Assembly: GCF_007830435.1 (NCBI RefSeq)
Contig: NZ_VLLC01000013.1
Span: 2,783 to 66,782, forward strand
Direction: 5' to 3'
Length of the DNA: 64,000 nt
DNA from: Desulfobotulus alkaliphilus
Lineage (GTDB): Bacteria; Desulfobacterota; Desulfobacteria; Desulfobacterales; ASO4-4
Shown: in pieces, positions 1-7,827 of the stretch
Numbering within the stretch: position 1 is the first letter of the stretch
Layout of the letters: each line of letters starts with the position of its first letter
The notes under the pieces: model-generated
The model's database searches: none
What the model saw: the letters and a program-made list of their open reading frames with translations, nothing else
What the model was told of the DNA's origin: nothing
Made by a program: the position numbers and the translations under genes

Positions 1-76
1 CTCGAAGTCTGGTGGCTGAGGCTCTCGAAGTCTGGTGGCTGAGGCTCTCGAAGTCTGGTGGCTGAGGCTCTCGAAG
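1..76. repeat. 23-bp tandem repeat, 3.3 copies, open to the left
   Basis: Three exact 23-bp units (1-23, 24-46, 47-69) begin CTCGAAGTCTGGTGG and end CTGAGGCT; the first 7 bases of a fourth follow (70-76). The array starts at or before the window edge, so its full length is unknown. It lies directly downstream of pseC. There are no unique spacers, so it is not a CRISPR. The unit resembles the widespread extragenic motif built on TGAG...TCGAAG, which is usually found as hairpin-forming repeats. Confidence 0.9.
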
Positions 77-97
77 CCCCCCTTCCAGCTTCCGTAT

Positions 98-1285
98 TCA
101 TGAAGGCTGTCCCAGTGCCTTGGTAAGGGCATCCACCACCCTGTTCTGGTCCGCCTCCTGAAGATCCGGGAAAAGCGGCAGGCTGATGGCTTCCTTATAA
201 TAGCGTTCCGATTCGGGGAACCGGCCTTCACGAAAGCCCATGTTTTTATAGTAGGGCTGGGTGTGTACAGGTATATAGTGGAGATTAACCCCTATGCCTT
301 TTGCCCTCAATTCCCCGAAGACCTCTCTGTGGCTTTTGGAGATCTGATCCCTCTGCAGCCTTATAATATAAAGGTGCCATGCCGGGTTGGCATCCGGATG
401 GCAGAAGGGCAGGGTCAGGGGAAGGCCTTGCAGCAGGTGGGTGTAACGCTGGCTTAGCTGTCGCCGTTTTTTAATGAAATCCCCAAGCCTGTCCATCTGG
501 CACAGCCCCAGAGCCGCCTGCATTTCCGTCATGCGATAATTGAAGCCAAGGTCAATCTGCTGGTAATACCATGGCCCGTCCGGTGCCTGTGTCATCAGGT
601 CTTCGTCCCTTGTAATGCCATGGCTGCGGAGAAGGGCCATTTTTTCAGCAAGCGCCCTCCGGTTGGTCATGGCCATGCCGCCTTCCGCCGTTGTGATGAT
701 TTTAACGGGATGGAAACTGAAAATGGTGATGTCACTGTAGCGGCAGTTGCCTGTTTTTTCATTTTTATAGGAAGCCCCCGTGGCATGGGCGGCATCTTCT
801 ATGATGGAGAAGCCATATTTTAAAGAAAGCCGGTGAATACCTTCCATGTCGCAGGGCTGGCCGCAGAGGTGTACGGGCACCACAATTTTTGGCAGACTCT
901 TTTTCTTTTCGGCTTCTTTGAGTTTTTTTTCAAGGGCATTGGGGCAGAGGTTCCATGTTTTTGGGTCGATGTCCACAAAATCCACCGAAGCACCGCAGTA
1001 AAGGGCGCAGTTGGCCGAAGCCACAAAGGTGATGGGGCTGGTCCAGAGGGTGTCGCCGGGCCCGAGGCCAAGGGCAAGGCAGGCCAGATGCAGGGCCGAG
1101 GTGGCACTGTTGACGGCAAGGGCATGGGAAGCGCCGCAGAAGGCAGCCATTTTATTTTCGAACTCCGGAACCTTTGGTCCCTGGGTCAGATAGTCTGAAT
1201 GGAGCACCTCAAGTACGGCACGGATATCTTCTTCGGAGATGTTCTGTCTGCCATAGGGTATGGTGGGCGGCATTGATGGGTTCAT
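98..1285 (-). CDS. pseC: UDP-4-amino-4,6-dideoxy-N-acetyl-altrosamine transaminase (PseC-type DegT/DnrJ/EryC1 aminotransferase)
   Basis: A PLP-dependent sugar aminotransferase of 395 residues. PseC transfers an amino group from glutamate to the 4-keto sugar made by PseB, in the pathway to CMP-pseudaminic acid, used on flagellin or surface glycans. The N-terminal motif IPYGRQNISEEDI and the lysine of SFHPVKIITTAEGG (Lys195, Schiff base with PLP) fit PseC; other sugar 4-aminotransferases of this fold are possible. A GTG four codons upstream abuts the Shine-Dalgarno sequence, whereas the ATG at 1285 has AAAGG about 11 nt upstream, so I start there. No other pse genes are visible, because the operon would continue left of the window. 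Confidence 0.85.
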   Translation of the reverse strand: MNPSMPPTIPYGRQNISEEDIRAVLEVLHSDYLTQGPKVPEFENKMAAFCGASHALAVNSATSALHLACLALGLGPGDTLWTSPITFVASANCALYCGASVDFVDIDPKTWNLCPNALEKKLKEAEKKKSLPKIVVPVHLCGQPCDMEGIHRLSLKYGFSIIEDAAHATGASYKNEKTGNCRYSDITIFSFHPVKIITTAEGGMAMTNRRALAEKMALLRSHGITRDEDLMTQAPDGPWYYQQIDLGFNYRMTEMQAALGLCQMDRLGDFIKKRRQLSQRYTHLLQGLPLTLPFCHPDANPAWHLYIIRLQRDQISKSHREVFGELRAKGIGVNLHYIPVHTQPYYKNMGFREGRFPESERYYKEAISLPLFPDLQEADQNRVVDALTKALGQPS

Positions 1286-1511
1286 GGAAAAATTCACCTT
1301 TGGCTGTCTGTTAAATTCCTCACTTACCCTTGCATGAAAAGTTCAGTCTGGACAAGATTTTTATCCGGGCAGAGGGTGGTCTCACCAAAATTCTGGCGGA
1401 ACTGAGATGGTGGTAGAAAAGGAAATCTTGTTTTTTGGATTGGGATGTAGCGTTTTTTCAGTCCTTTGAATTGGGTGGCTAAAAAAAAATGCGGTTTGTA
1501 TTTTTTTTATG

Positions 1512-1540
1512 TTGACACATGGAGGCATCACGGGTAGATA
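1512..1540 (+). promoter_or_regulatory. Putative sigma-70 promoter of the tRNA-Lys/tRNA-Glu unit
   Basis: A perfect -35 box TTGACA (1512-1517) is followed after 17 bp by TAGATA (1535-1540). Transcription would begin about 18 nt before the first base of tRNA-Lys. The -10 box is weak; the assignment is by inspection. The rest of 1286-1511 shows nothing I can name. Confidence 0.5.
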
Positions 1541-1564
1541 AGCACTCGTTTTTGACGGTTGCAA

Positions 1565-1640
1565 GGGTCGTTAACTCAGCCGGTAGAGTATCTGCCTTTT
1601 AAGCAGAGAGTCGTTGGTTCGAATCCAACACGACCCACCA
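1565..1640 (+). tRNA. tRNA-Lys (TTT)
   Basis: A complete 76-nt cloverleaf with encoded CCA. The acceptor stem is GGGTCGT/ACGACCC, the T-arm contains GGTTCGAATCC, and the anticodon loop is CTTTTAA with anticodon TTT. Only 7 nt separate it from the following tRNA-Glu, so the two are very likely co-transcribed. Confidence 0.97.
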
Positions 1641-1647
1641 CCTATAA

Positions 1648-1725
1648 GTCCCCATCGTCTAGCCCGGTCCAGGACACCGGCCTTTCACGCCGGCGACAGG
1701 GGTTCGAATCCCCTTGGGGACGCCA
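1648..1725 (+). tRNA. tRNA-Glu (TTC)
   Basis: A 78-nt cloverleaf with encoded CCA. The acceptor stem is GTCCCCA/TGGGGAC and the anticodon loop is CTTTCAC with anticodon TTC. It is the second gene of the tRNA pair and is followed by a terminator hairpin. Confidence 0.97.
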
Positions 1726-1730
1726 AATTT

Positions 1731-1767
1731 AAACAGGCACTTACAGAAATGTGAGTGCCTGTTTTGT
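1731..1767 (+). terminator. Rho-independent terminator after tRNA-Glu
   Basis: An 11-bp stem AAACAGGCACT / AGTGCCTGTTT, extended inward by TACA/TGTG, is followed by TTTTGTTT. It ends the tRNA transcript before der. Confidence 0.85.
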
Positions 1768-1897
1768 TTCTGGCCTGTTAGGATGGCGTGTCTGTTTTTT
1801 TGTTTGATTTTCGACAGGCATCGGTGCAGCATATCTTAAAGGCCTGTTTTGCTTTTTCCCGGACAAAAAGCCACAACAATAATAAGGAATGAATGAC

Positions 1898-3310
1898 ATG
1901 AAGCCAGTGGTTGCCCTTGTGGGGCGCCCCAATGTGGGCAAATCCACCCTGTTCAATCGTATGACCCGGAGTCGGGATGCCATTGTCGATGACATGCCGG
2001 GGGTGACAAGGGACCGTCATTTTGGTGATGCCCGCTGGGAGGATAAGTCCTTTATTCTGGTGGACACCGGCGGATTTCTTTCCAATGATGCGGATTCCTT
2101 TGCTTCCCACATCCGGGCCCAGGTGGAACTGGCTCTGGAGGATGCGGATCATGTGGTGCTTGTGGTGGACGGTAAAAGCGGCATCTCCTACTATGACAGG
2201 GATCTGGTGACGCTTTTGCGGGCAAAGGGAAAATCTTTTTTCTGTCTTGTGAACAAGATTGACGGAGAAAAGCATGAGGTGGCACTCAATGATTTTTATG
2301 CTCTGGGAGTTGAGGAGCCCTTTCCTATTTCCGCAGAGCATGGCTATGGTTTTTCCGATTTCATGGATGCCCTTACGGCAGATATGCCCCTGGATGGGGA
2401 GGATGAAGGCATTCAGCCCGAAGGTCCGATCCGTGTGGCTGTGGTGGGAAGGCCCAATGCGGGCAAGTCTTCTTTGATCAACCGCCTTCTCGGGGAAGAG
2501 CGCATGGTGGTCAGTGAGGTGGCGGGCACCACCCGTGATTCCGTGGATTCCCTTGTGCGTTTTGGCGGTAAATCCTATCTTTTCATTGATACCGCAGGAA
2601 TACGGCGGAAGGGCAAGGTCACCCATCGCATTGAAAAATATTCTGTGATCAAGGCCTTAAAAAGCCTGGAGCGCTGTGAGGTGGCACTGGTTCTGCTGGA
2701 TGCCGCTGAAGGGGTGACGGATCAGGATGTCCGGGTGGCAGGCTATGCCAGTGACCGGGGGTGCGGCTGTATTTTTGTGTGCAACAAGTGGGATCTGGTG
2801 CCGCCGGAAAAAAAAGACGTCAAACGCATCAAAGAAGATATTGCCATGGAGGCCAAGTTCTTAGGTTATGCCCCTGTGCTGACCATTTCCGCTCTGACGG
2901 GCCAACGGGTGACCAGGCTCTTTCCCATGATCGATAAGGTGTATGAGCAGTACATCACCCAGGTCAGCACCAGTCACCTCAACCGGATTATTGAAGACGC
3001 CACAGCCCGGACAGAACCTTCCCTTCACAATGGCAAGCGCATCAAGTTTTATTTTGCTTCTCAGGTAAAAAATGCGCCCCCCACCTTTGCCCTTGTCACC
3101 AATTATCCGGATGCCATTCATTTCTCTTATAAAAGGTATCTGGTCAATCAGATCCGGGAAGCCCTCGGGCTGGATCTTGCGCCCATTCGCATTGAATTCA
3201 GGGCAAGAAGCGGCCGGACCGACTACAGTGGCAAAAAAAGCAAGCCCTCTCCTGCTCTTCTGAAGAAGCTGCAGGCAACAAGGCGGAGCCGTAAGCGTAG
3301 AAATCGTTAG
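1898..3310 (+). CDS. der: Ribosome biogenesis GTPase Der (EngA)
   Basis: An essential GTPase with two tandem G domains that acts in assembly of the 50S ribosomal subunit. P-loops are visible at residues 9-16 (GRPNVGKS) and about 184-191 (GRPNAGKS), with NKID (about 119) and NKWD as the base-specificity motifs. A C-terminal KH-like domain ends in a basic tail. The length of 470 aa is normal for Der. An ATG at 1889 touches the AAGGA ribosome-binding site; the ATG at 1898 has 9-nt spacing and is preferred. rarA follows after 16 nt, so the two probably share a transcript. Confidence 0.96.
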   Translation: MKPVVALVGRPNVGKSTLFNRMTRSRDAIVDDMPGVTRDRHFGDARWEDKSFILVDTGGFLSNDADSFASHIRAQVELALEDADHVVLVVDGKSGISYYDRDLVTLLRAKGKSFFCLVNKIDGEKHEVALNDFYALGVEEPFPISAEHGYGFSDFMDALTADMPLDGEDEGIQPEGPIRVAVVGRPNAGKSSLINRLLGEERMVVSEVAGTTRDSVDSLVRFGGKSYLFIDTAGIRRKGKVTHRIEKYSVIKALKSLERCEVALVLLDAAEGVTDQDVRVAGYASDRGCGCIFVCNKWDLVPPEKKDVKRIKEDIAMEAKFLGYAPVLTISALTGQRVTRLFPMIDKVYEQYITQVSTSHLNRIIEDATARTEPSLHNGKRIKFYFASQVKNAPPTFALVTNYPDAIHFSYKRYLVNQIREALGLDLAPIRIEFRARSGRTDYSGKKSKPSPALLKKLQATRRSRKRRNR

Positions 3311-3326
3311 GCTGAAAGGTTCTTTT

Positions 3327-4670
3327 ATGGAAGATCTCTTTGCACAGGATGGTCCCGTTTATCCGGAAAACCCCCTTGCGGAAAGAATGCGTCCGGACTC
3401 TCTGGAGGATATTGTCGGGCAGGAGCATCTTCTGGCCAAAGGATCGGTGCTGCGCCGTGCTGTGGATGGGGACCGCCTTTTTTCCATGATTCTCTGGGGG
3501 CCACCGGGTTGCGGAAAAACCAGCCTTGCACGGGTGCTTGCAAAGGAGACAAAAAAAGGGTTTGTTCAGATTTCTGCCGTGTTTTCCGGTGTGCAGGAGG
3601 TGCGCAAAATTATTGAGGAAGCCCGTAGCCGGCGGCGTATGCAGGGCAGGGGAACCCTTCTTTTTGTGGATGAAATTCACCGTTTCAACAAGGCCCAGCA
3701 GGATGCCTTTCTGCAGCATGTGGAAGAAGGCCTTATCACCCTCATTGGTGCTACCACGGAAAATCCATCCTTTGAGGTGATTGCTGCCCTGCTTTCCCGC
3801 TGCAAGGTGCTGGTGCTGCAGCCCGTATCGAAGGAGGCATGTACCGGGGTTTTGAAACGGGCCCTTCTGGATGCGGAAAAAGGGCTTGGCAGGCTGGGTG
3901 TTGCGGCGGGTGATGATGTCCTTGCCCTCCTTGCGGAAATGGCGGACGGAGATATGCGGGCAGCCCTGTCCGGGCTGGAAATGGCGGTGTTTCACTGCCT
4001 TGGAGACGGAAGCCGCAGGGAGAGGGTAATTATAAAGGAAGACGTGGCTGCGGTATTCGGGGACCGGGTACTGCGCCATGACAAGGCCGGAGACTCCCAC
4101 TTCAATCTGATTTCAGCCTTCCATAAAAGCATGCGGGGCAGTGATCCGGATGGCGCCCTGTACTGGCTTTTCCGTATGCTGGAAGCCGGAGACGATCCTT
4201 TGTATCTGGCACGGCGCATGGTGCGTTTTGCTTCCGAGGATGTGGGCATGGCTGATCCCGGCGCACTGGCCCTTGCCCTTTCAGCCATGGAATCCTACCG
4301 TTTTCTGGGCTCTCCCGAAGGGGAGGGGGCTTTGGCCCAGGCGGCCGTTTATCTGGCCACGGCACCCAAAAGCAATGCCGTATATATGGCCCAGAAGGCT
4401 GTGGTGGCCCGCATCCGGGAAACCGGTGCGCCGCCGGTTCCTCTTCATATCCGCAACGCACCCACAGGCCTGATGGCGGATCTGGGGTACGGCAGGGAGT
4501 ACCGTTATGCCCATGACTTTAAAGATGCCTATGTTCCTCAGGATTATCTTCCCGAAGATCTTTTGCAGGACAGATACTATACCCCCACGGACCGGGGCTA
4601 TGAAAAGCTGGTGGCCCAGCGCATGGATGGCTGGCGCAGAATCCGGGAAGCTGACCGGAAGAAGCCTTAG
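3327..4670 (+). CDS. rarA: Replication-associated recombination protein RarA (MgsA family AAA+ ATPase)
   Basis: A clamp-loader-like AAA+ ATPase of 447 aa that acts at stalled replication forks and associates with SSB. Walker A GPPGCGKT lies at residues 58-65 and Walker B LLFVDEIHRF at 111-120, with a sensor motif in GATTENPSFE. The C-terminal part (from about 250) is the family's tetramerisation region. The ribosome-binding site GAAAGG lies 7 nt before the ATG. The gene is downstream of der on the same strand. The 575-bp gap that follows holds a MITE copy and a second repeat. Confidence 0.94.
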   Translation: MEDLFAQDGPVYPENPLAERMRPDSLEDIVGQEHLLAKGSVLRRAVDGDRLFSMILWGPPGCGKTSLARVLAKETKKGFVQISAVFSGVQEVRKIIEEARSRRRMQGRGTLLFVDEIHRFNKAQQDAFLQHVEEGLITLIGATTENPSFEVIAALLSRCKVLVLQPVSKEACTGVLKRALLDAEKGLGRLGVAAGDDVLALLAEMADGDMRAALSGLEMAVFHCLGDGSRRERVIIKEDVAAVFGDRVLRHDKAGDSHFNLISAFHKSMRGSDPDGALYWLFRMLEAGDDPLYLARRMVRFASEDVGMADPGALALALSAMESYRFLGSPEGEGALAQAAVYLATAPKSNAVYMAQKAVVARIRETGAPPVPLHIRNAPTGLMADLGYGREYRYAHDFKDAYVPQDYLPEDLLQDRYYTPTDRGYEKLVAQRMDGWRRIREADRKKP

Positions 4671-4744
4671 GAATTTGTATGTTGTTTAATGGTTGACGGC
4701 TCTGTGCCTGTTGCAGTTTTTTGATTGCCATATCTGTCAAATAA

Positions 4745-5081
4745 GTAACAGTTTTTCAAGTACCATACCTGCAAGACAGATGCACAGGCTCCAGGCTATT
4801 TGCCCGTGACGCAATCTTATTCGGGAGCTTCTTGCCCTGTGCGGAAGCGGCAAAAACTCCCCGCCACAGGCAGGATAAGCTTTTTGATTACCATAGCAGG
4901 CCTAAGTACGCTGCCTTTGTGGCGGCTCAGACAGTTTGCCGCTTCTTTCGCACAGGCCTGCAAAGCTCTGATCCGAAACGATTGCAATGTCACTTTCAAA
5001 TAGCCTTGGAGCCTTGCAACAGTACGAAGCTGCTGCAATGACAGCATTGGCAGTTCGAAATAAATTGTGCTGAATAATTAC
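4745..5081 (+). mobile_element. Palindromic MITE-like element, copy 1
   Basis: A non-coding element of 337 bp starting GTAAC and ending GAATAATTAC, flanked by a perfect 8-bp direct repeat TCAAATAA (4737-4744 and 5082-5089). It is an extended imperfect palindrome: GGCTATTTGCCCGTGAC near the left end is mirrored by GTCACTTTCAAATAGCC near the right, and CCGCCACAGGCAGG by GCTGCCTTTGTGGCGG near the centre. Compared with copies at 12075 and 13475 it lacks about 10 bp (TGTTCAGCAC) of the left terminal repeat. Short open frames inside it recur in every copy only because the DNA is repeated. Confidence 0.85.
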
Positions 5082-5092
5082 TCAAATAATTA

Positions 5093-5245
5093 CACGGGCA
5101 CCCGTAAAGGGTGCCCCTACACAAAACAGGGCTGTAAAAACCATTCGTAGGGGCAGGCCTTGCGCCTGCCCGTATCAAAGCCCGCACCATAGGTCTGGTC
5201 ACAGCCTGACCAGCAAGCTGTGGCTGGGTCAGGGTAGTAAGCAGA
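5093..5245 (+). repeat. Intergenic hairpin repeat (family 2), copy A
   Basis: A block of about 153 bp that recurs inverted at 10499-10652. It contains three hairpins: GGGCACCC/GGGTGCCC (5096-5116), GGGCAGGC/GCCTGCCC (5151-5171), and CTGGTCA/TGACCAG. It abuts the stop codon of the NRDE gene (stop at 5246-5248 on the minus strand), so it could also act as a 3' transcript end for that gene. The motif GTAGGGGCAGGCCTTGCGCC is typical of dispersed extragenic repeats known from many genomes. Confidence 0.8.
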
Positions 5246-6019
5246 TTATGGTTTGGCATCGGACTGCCCCGTAAAACGGACCCTCCCCGTTTCCCTTCCC
5301 CTTTCATCCCAGCTGATTTCCGTGAAAAAAAATTCTCCGCTGCGGTGTACCCTCAGCACCGTGCTGCTCCTTGTGCCGTAAAGCTCATTGACAATGAAAA
5401 GGGGTGCAAGAATTCTTTCCCACTCAAGTCCCATGCCCGTATCCGGCAGATCCCTGTCTTCCGGCATGGAGCGGTCCTGCAGCAGAAGAAAAAAATCTTC
5501 TTCTCCGGCCCCCTTGCCAAGGGCCTGATCCAGCATGCTGCATCCCCTTGTCACCTTGGGCCATGGGGTGTCCAGCAGATGATTGGAAAGGCCGTGTACG
5601 CCGGAAGGAATCACAAGGCTCTTTTCTGTCTGGTTGCTGTAATAAAAAAGTTTTTCAGGGGTGCCGCAGATCAGGTTGAATCCGTTGAAGGCGCTGGCTT
5701 CATTTTTCAGTTTTTTCAGAAAAGACTCCATATCTTCACCGGACCCAAGGGCCTGTTCCACGATATGGCCCCTTGAGGGGGCAGGGTCTTTTCTGGAAAA
5801 GGGATCTCTATAGTTGGTGAGGGCTGCAAACAGGAGGGTTTCGGGAGCAATGCCCATCCAGGTTCCCCCTTCCTGGAGATCCTTTCCTGCAATGACAGGG
5901 GGGGATGCATTCCTCAGGCGGGCGGGTTCTGTGGGGCGTCTGTGGAATTCGTCCCTGTTGGCCGCCACGATCAGGGGCCAGTCCGGGTGCTGCTGCACTG
6001 CAAAGAGGATGAGGCACAT
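5246..6019 (-). CDS. NRDE (TANGO2-like) family protein
   Basis: A 257-aa protein with the signature AANRDEFHRRP at residues 19-29, which contains the Asn-Arg-Asp-Glu tetrad that names the family. It begins MCLILFA, the conserved family N-terminus; the second-position Cys is conserved and the fold resembles N-terminal nucleophile hydrolases. The open frame extends 60 codons further upstream, but MCLILFA has AAAGGA about 11 nt upstream and matches family starts. The biochemical role is not settled (TANGO2 homologues are linked to haem or lipid handling). It is divergent from the thiolase gene. Confidence 0.85.
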   Translation of the reverse strand: MCLILFAVQQHPDWPLIVAANRDEFHRRPTEPARLRNASPPVIAGKDLQEGGTWMGIAPETLLFAALTNYRDPFSRKDPAPSRGHIVEQALGSGEDMESFLKKLKNEASAFNGFNLICGTPEKLFYYSNQTEKSLVIPSGVHGLSNHLLDTPWPKVTRGCSMLDQALGKGAGEEDFFLLLQDRSMPEDRDLPDTGMGLEWERILAPLFIVNELYGTRSSTVLRVHRSGEFFFTEISWDERGRETGRVRFTGQSDAKP

Positions 6020-6225
6020 GGGCTGTGTTTTCCTTTCAAAAGCCTCTGAAGCTTTGATTGTCAGGTTTTTTTGGCTCTTAGCTGCAACGCCGTTTTTAAA
6101 AGGGGTACTTTGTTTACCTGATTGTTGACTTTCCCGCTGTATCCGGTTAGCGTTTCTGAAAACTCGGGGAAAGATGCCTATATCACAGTGCGGGGGCACT
6201 CGTCATCGCTAAGGAGGATAAAAGA

Positions 6226-7515
6226 ATGAAAGAGGTTGTTATTGTCAGCGGATCGCGGACAGCCGTCGGTGCTTTTGGTGGCGTACTTAAAGACGTTTCC
6301 TGTGTGGATCTTGGTGCCACGGTCATGAAGGACGTCCTGAAAAAAGCCGGTCTGCGTCCCCAGTCCAGTGCTGAGATGGAGTCTTTTTGTCCGGATAAGC
6401 TCAAAGGTCTGGGCCGCATTGATCTGGAAGCAGGCGGTTATGACTATGATGAGGCCCTGAAGCCCGTTGCCATCGATGAAGTGATCATGGGGAACGTGTT
6501 GCAGGCAGGGCAGGGGCAGAACCCGGCCCGTCAGTCCATGATCCGTGCAGGGCTTTCCAAGGAGACCCCGGCTTTTACGGTGAACAAGGTCTGTGGTTCC
6601 GGTCTCAAGGCCATTGCCCTGGGAGCCCAGGCCATTATGACAGGGGATGCGGAAGTGGTTCTGGCCGGTGGGCAGGAGAGTATGAGCAACACCCCCATGG
6701 CCCTGCTCAAGGCCCGCTGGGGACACCGCATGGAACTCACCGGCGTGGGGCCGGTACATGACCTGATGGTTTATGATGGACTCTATGAAATCTTCTATGG
6801 TTACCATATGGGGATTACCGCTGAAAATATTGTGGGCAAGTATGGAATCTCCCGTGAGGATCAGGATAAGATTGCTGTCCTCAGCCACGCCAGAGCCATG
6901 GAAGCCATCAAAAACGGTACCTTCAAGTCGGAAATTGCTCCTGTGGTGATTAAGGGCCGCAAGGGCGATACCATTGTGGATACCGATGAGCGTCCCATGG
7001 AAACCAGCATGGAAAAAATGGGCAAGATGAAACCCGCCTTCAAAAAAGATGGCTCCGTCACCGCCGGTAATGCCTCCGGCATCAATGATGGTGCTGCTGC
7101 CGTCTTGATGATGACGGCGGAGAAGGCCAAAGAGCTGGGTCTTACGCCCATTATCAAAATCAAGGGTTTTGCTTCCGGCGGTATGGATCCGGCATTCATG
7201 GGCTTAGGCCCTGTTCCTGCCATCCGCAAGCTCCTTGCCCGTACCGGGATGCAGATGGGGGACATCGATATGATTGAACTCAATGAAGCCTTTGCCGGTC
7301 AGGCCATCGGCTGCATGATGGAGCTGGGCATTGATTTTGAAAAACCCAATGAGCTGGGTTCCGGAATTTCCGTAGGCCATCCCATAGGCGCCACTGGCGC
7401 ACGGCAGATGGTGACGGGGATGTACCAGATGCAGCGCAAAGGGTATGGCACGGGGATTGTTTCCATGTGCATCGGCGGCGGCATGGGTATGGCCATGATT
7501 GTTGAAAAAGCATAG
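6226..7515 (+). CDS. Acetyl-CoA acetyltransferase (thiolase)
   Basis: A thiolase that condenses or cleaves acyl-CoA and acetyl-CoA (acetoacetyl-CoA chemistry, fatty-acid or ketone metabolism). Active-site residues are present: Cys123 in KVCGSGLKA, His385 in GHPIGATGAR and Cys415 in CIGGGMG. At 429 aa it is longer than the usual 390-400. The extra residues, about 35, lie between positions 47 and 82, before IDEVIMGNVLQAG; in typical thiolases the first Cys is near residue 89. The ribosome-binding site is AAGGAGG. It stands alone, with a TTGACT/TAGCGT pair at 6125-6153 as a weak candidate promoter and a terminator downstream. Substrate chain length cannot be read from the sequence. Confidence 0.9.
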   Translation: MKEVVIVSGSRTAVGAFGGVLKDVSCVDLGATVMKDVLKKAGLRPQSSAEMESFCPDKLKGLGRIDLEAGGYDYDEALKPVAIDEVIMGNVLQAGQGQNPARQSMIRAGLSKETPAFTVNKVCGSGLKAIALGAQAIMTGDAEVVLAGGQESMSNTPMALLKARWGHRMELTGVGPVHDLMVYDGLYEIFYGYHMGITAENIVGKYGISREDQDKIAVLSHARAMEAIKNGTFKSEIAPVVIKGRKGDTIVDTDERPMETSMEKMGKMKPAFKKDGSVTAGNASGINDGAAAVLMMTAEKAKELGLTPIIKIKGFASGGMDPAFMGLGPVPAIRKLLARTGMQMGDIDMIELNEAFAGQAIGCMMELGIDFEKPNELGSGISVGHPIGATGARQMVTGMYQMQRKGYGTGIVSMCIGGGMGMAMIVEKA

Positions 7516-7585
7516 GAATTTGAATTGTTGCCATACTGAAAGAGTGTGAAAAACTTTTTTGGTTTTCTGGTATTTTGTTTGTGGG

Positions 7586-7626
7586 GGTCGCATCTGCTTT
7601 CGGGCGGGTGCGGCCTTTTATTTTTT
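7586..7626 (+). terminator. Probable rho-independent terminator after the thiolase gene
   Basis: Stem GGTCGCA (7586-7592) with TGCGGCC (7609-7615), including one G-T pair, then TTTTATTTTTTG. It lies 70 bp after the thiolase stop. Confidence 0.65.
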
Positions 7627-7827
7627 GTTTCTTTTGAATAAAATACCCGAAAAAGGGTCGCAGGCTTTCCTGAAGAGTGTTATGATAGCATGTTTGCGCC
7701 GATCCTTTATTCTGGCGGAGGTTTAAAAGAGCCGTAATGGCGTAAGGGAAATAAAAAAACATAAAATGGAAGCATCTTGGGTTTGTTCCCTGTACAGGTG
7801 CTTTTCCACGGAAAGCAGGATGTGTCC
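7627..7827 (+). promoter_or_regulatory. gyrA upstream region
   Basis: About 200 bp without a gene. The only promoter-like signal I see is TATGAT at 7681-7686, a good -10 box, but without a convincing -35 at 17 bp. The gyrA ribosome-binding site AGGA lies at its end. A TTG-initiated extension of the gyrA frame (from 7777) covers part of it but has no ribosome-binding site. Confidence 0.3.

Noticed and set aside
1-76. Possible CRISPR array at the left edge
   Set aside because: The repeats are directly joined without spacers, and no cas gene is nearby.
4800-5041. 60-90 codon frames within each MITE copy, with similar products from several copies (for example VTQSYSGASCPVRKR)
   Set aside because: The similarity follows from repeated, palindromic DNA; frames exist on both strands, with no ribosome-binding sites, and differ between copies in length. 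They are likely to appear in databases as false hypothetical proteins.
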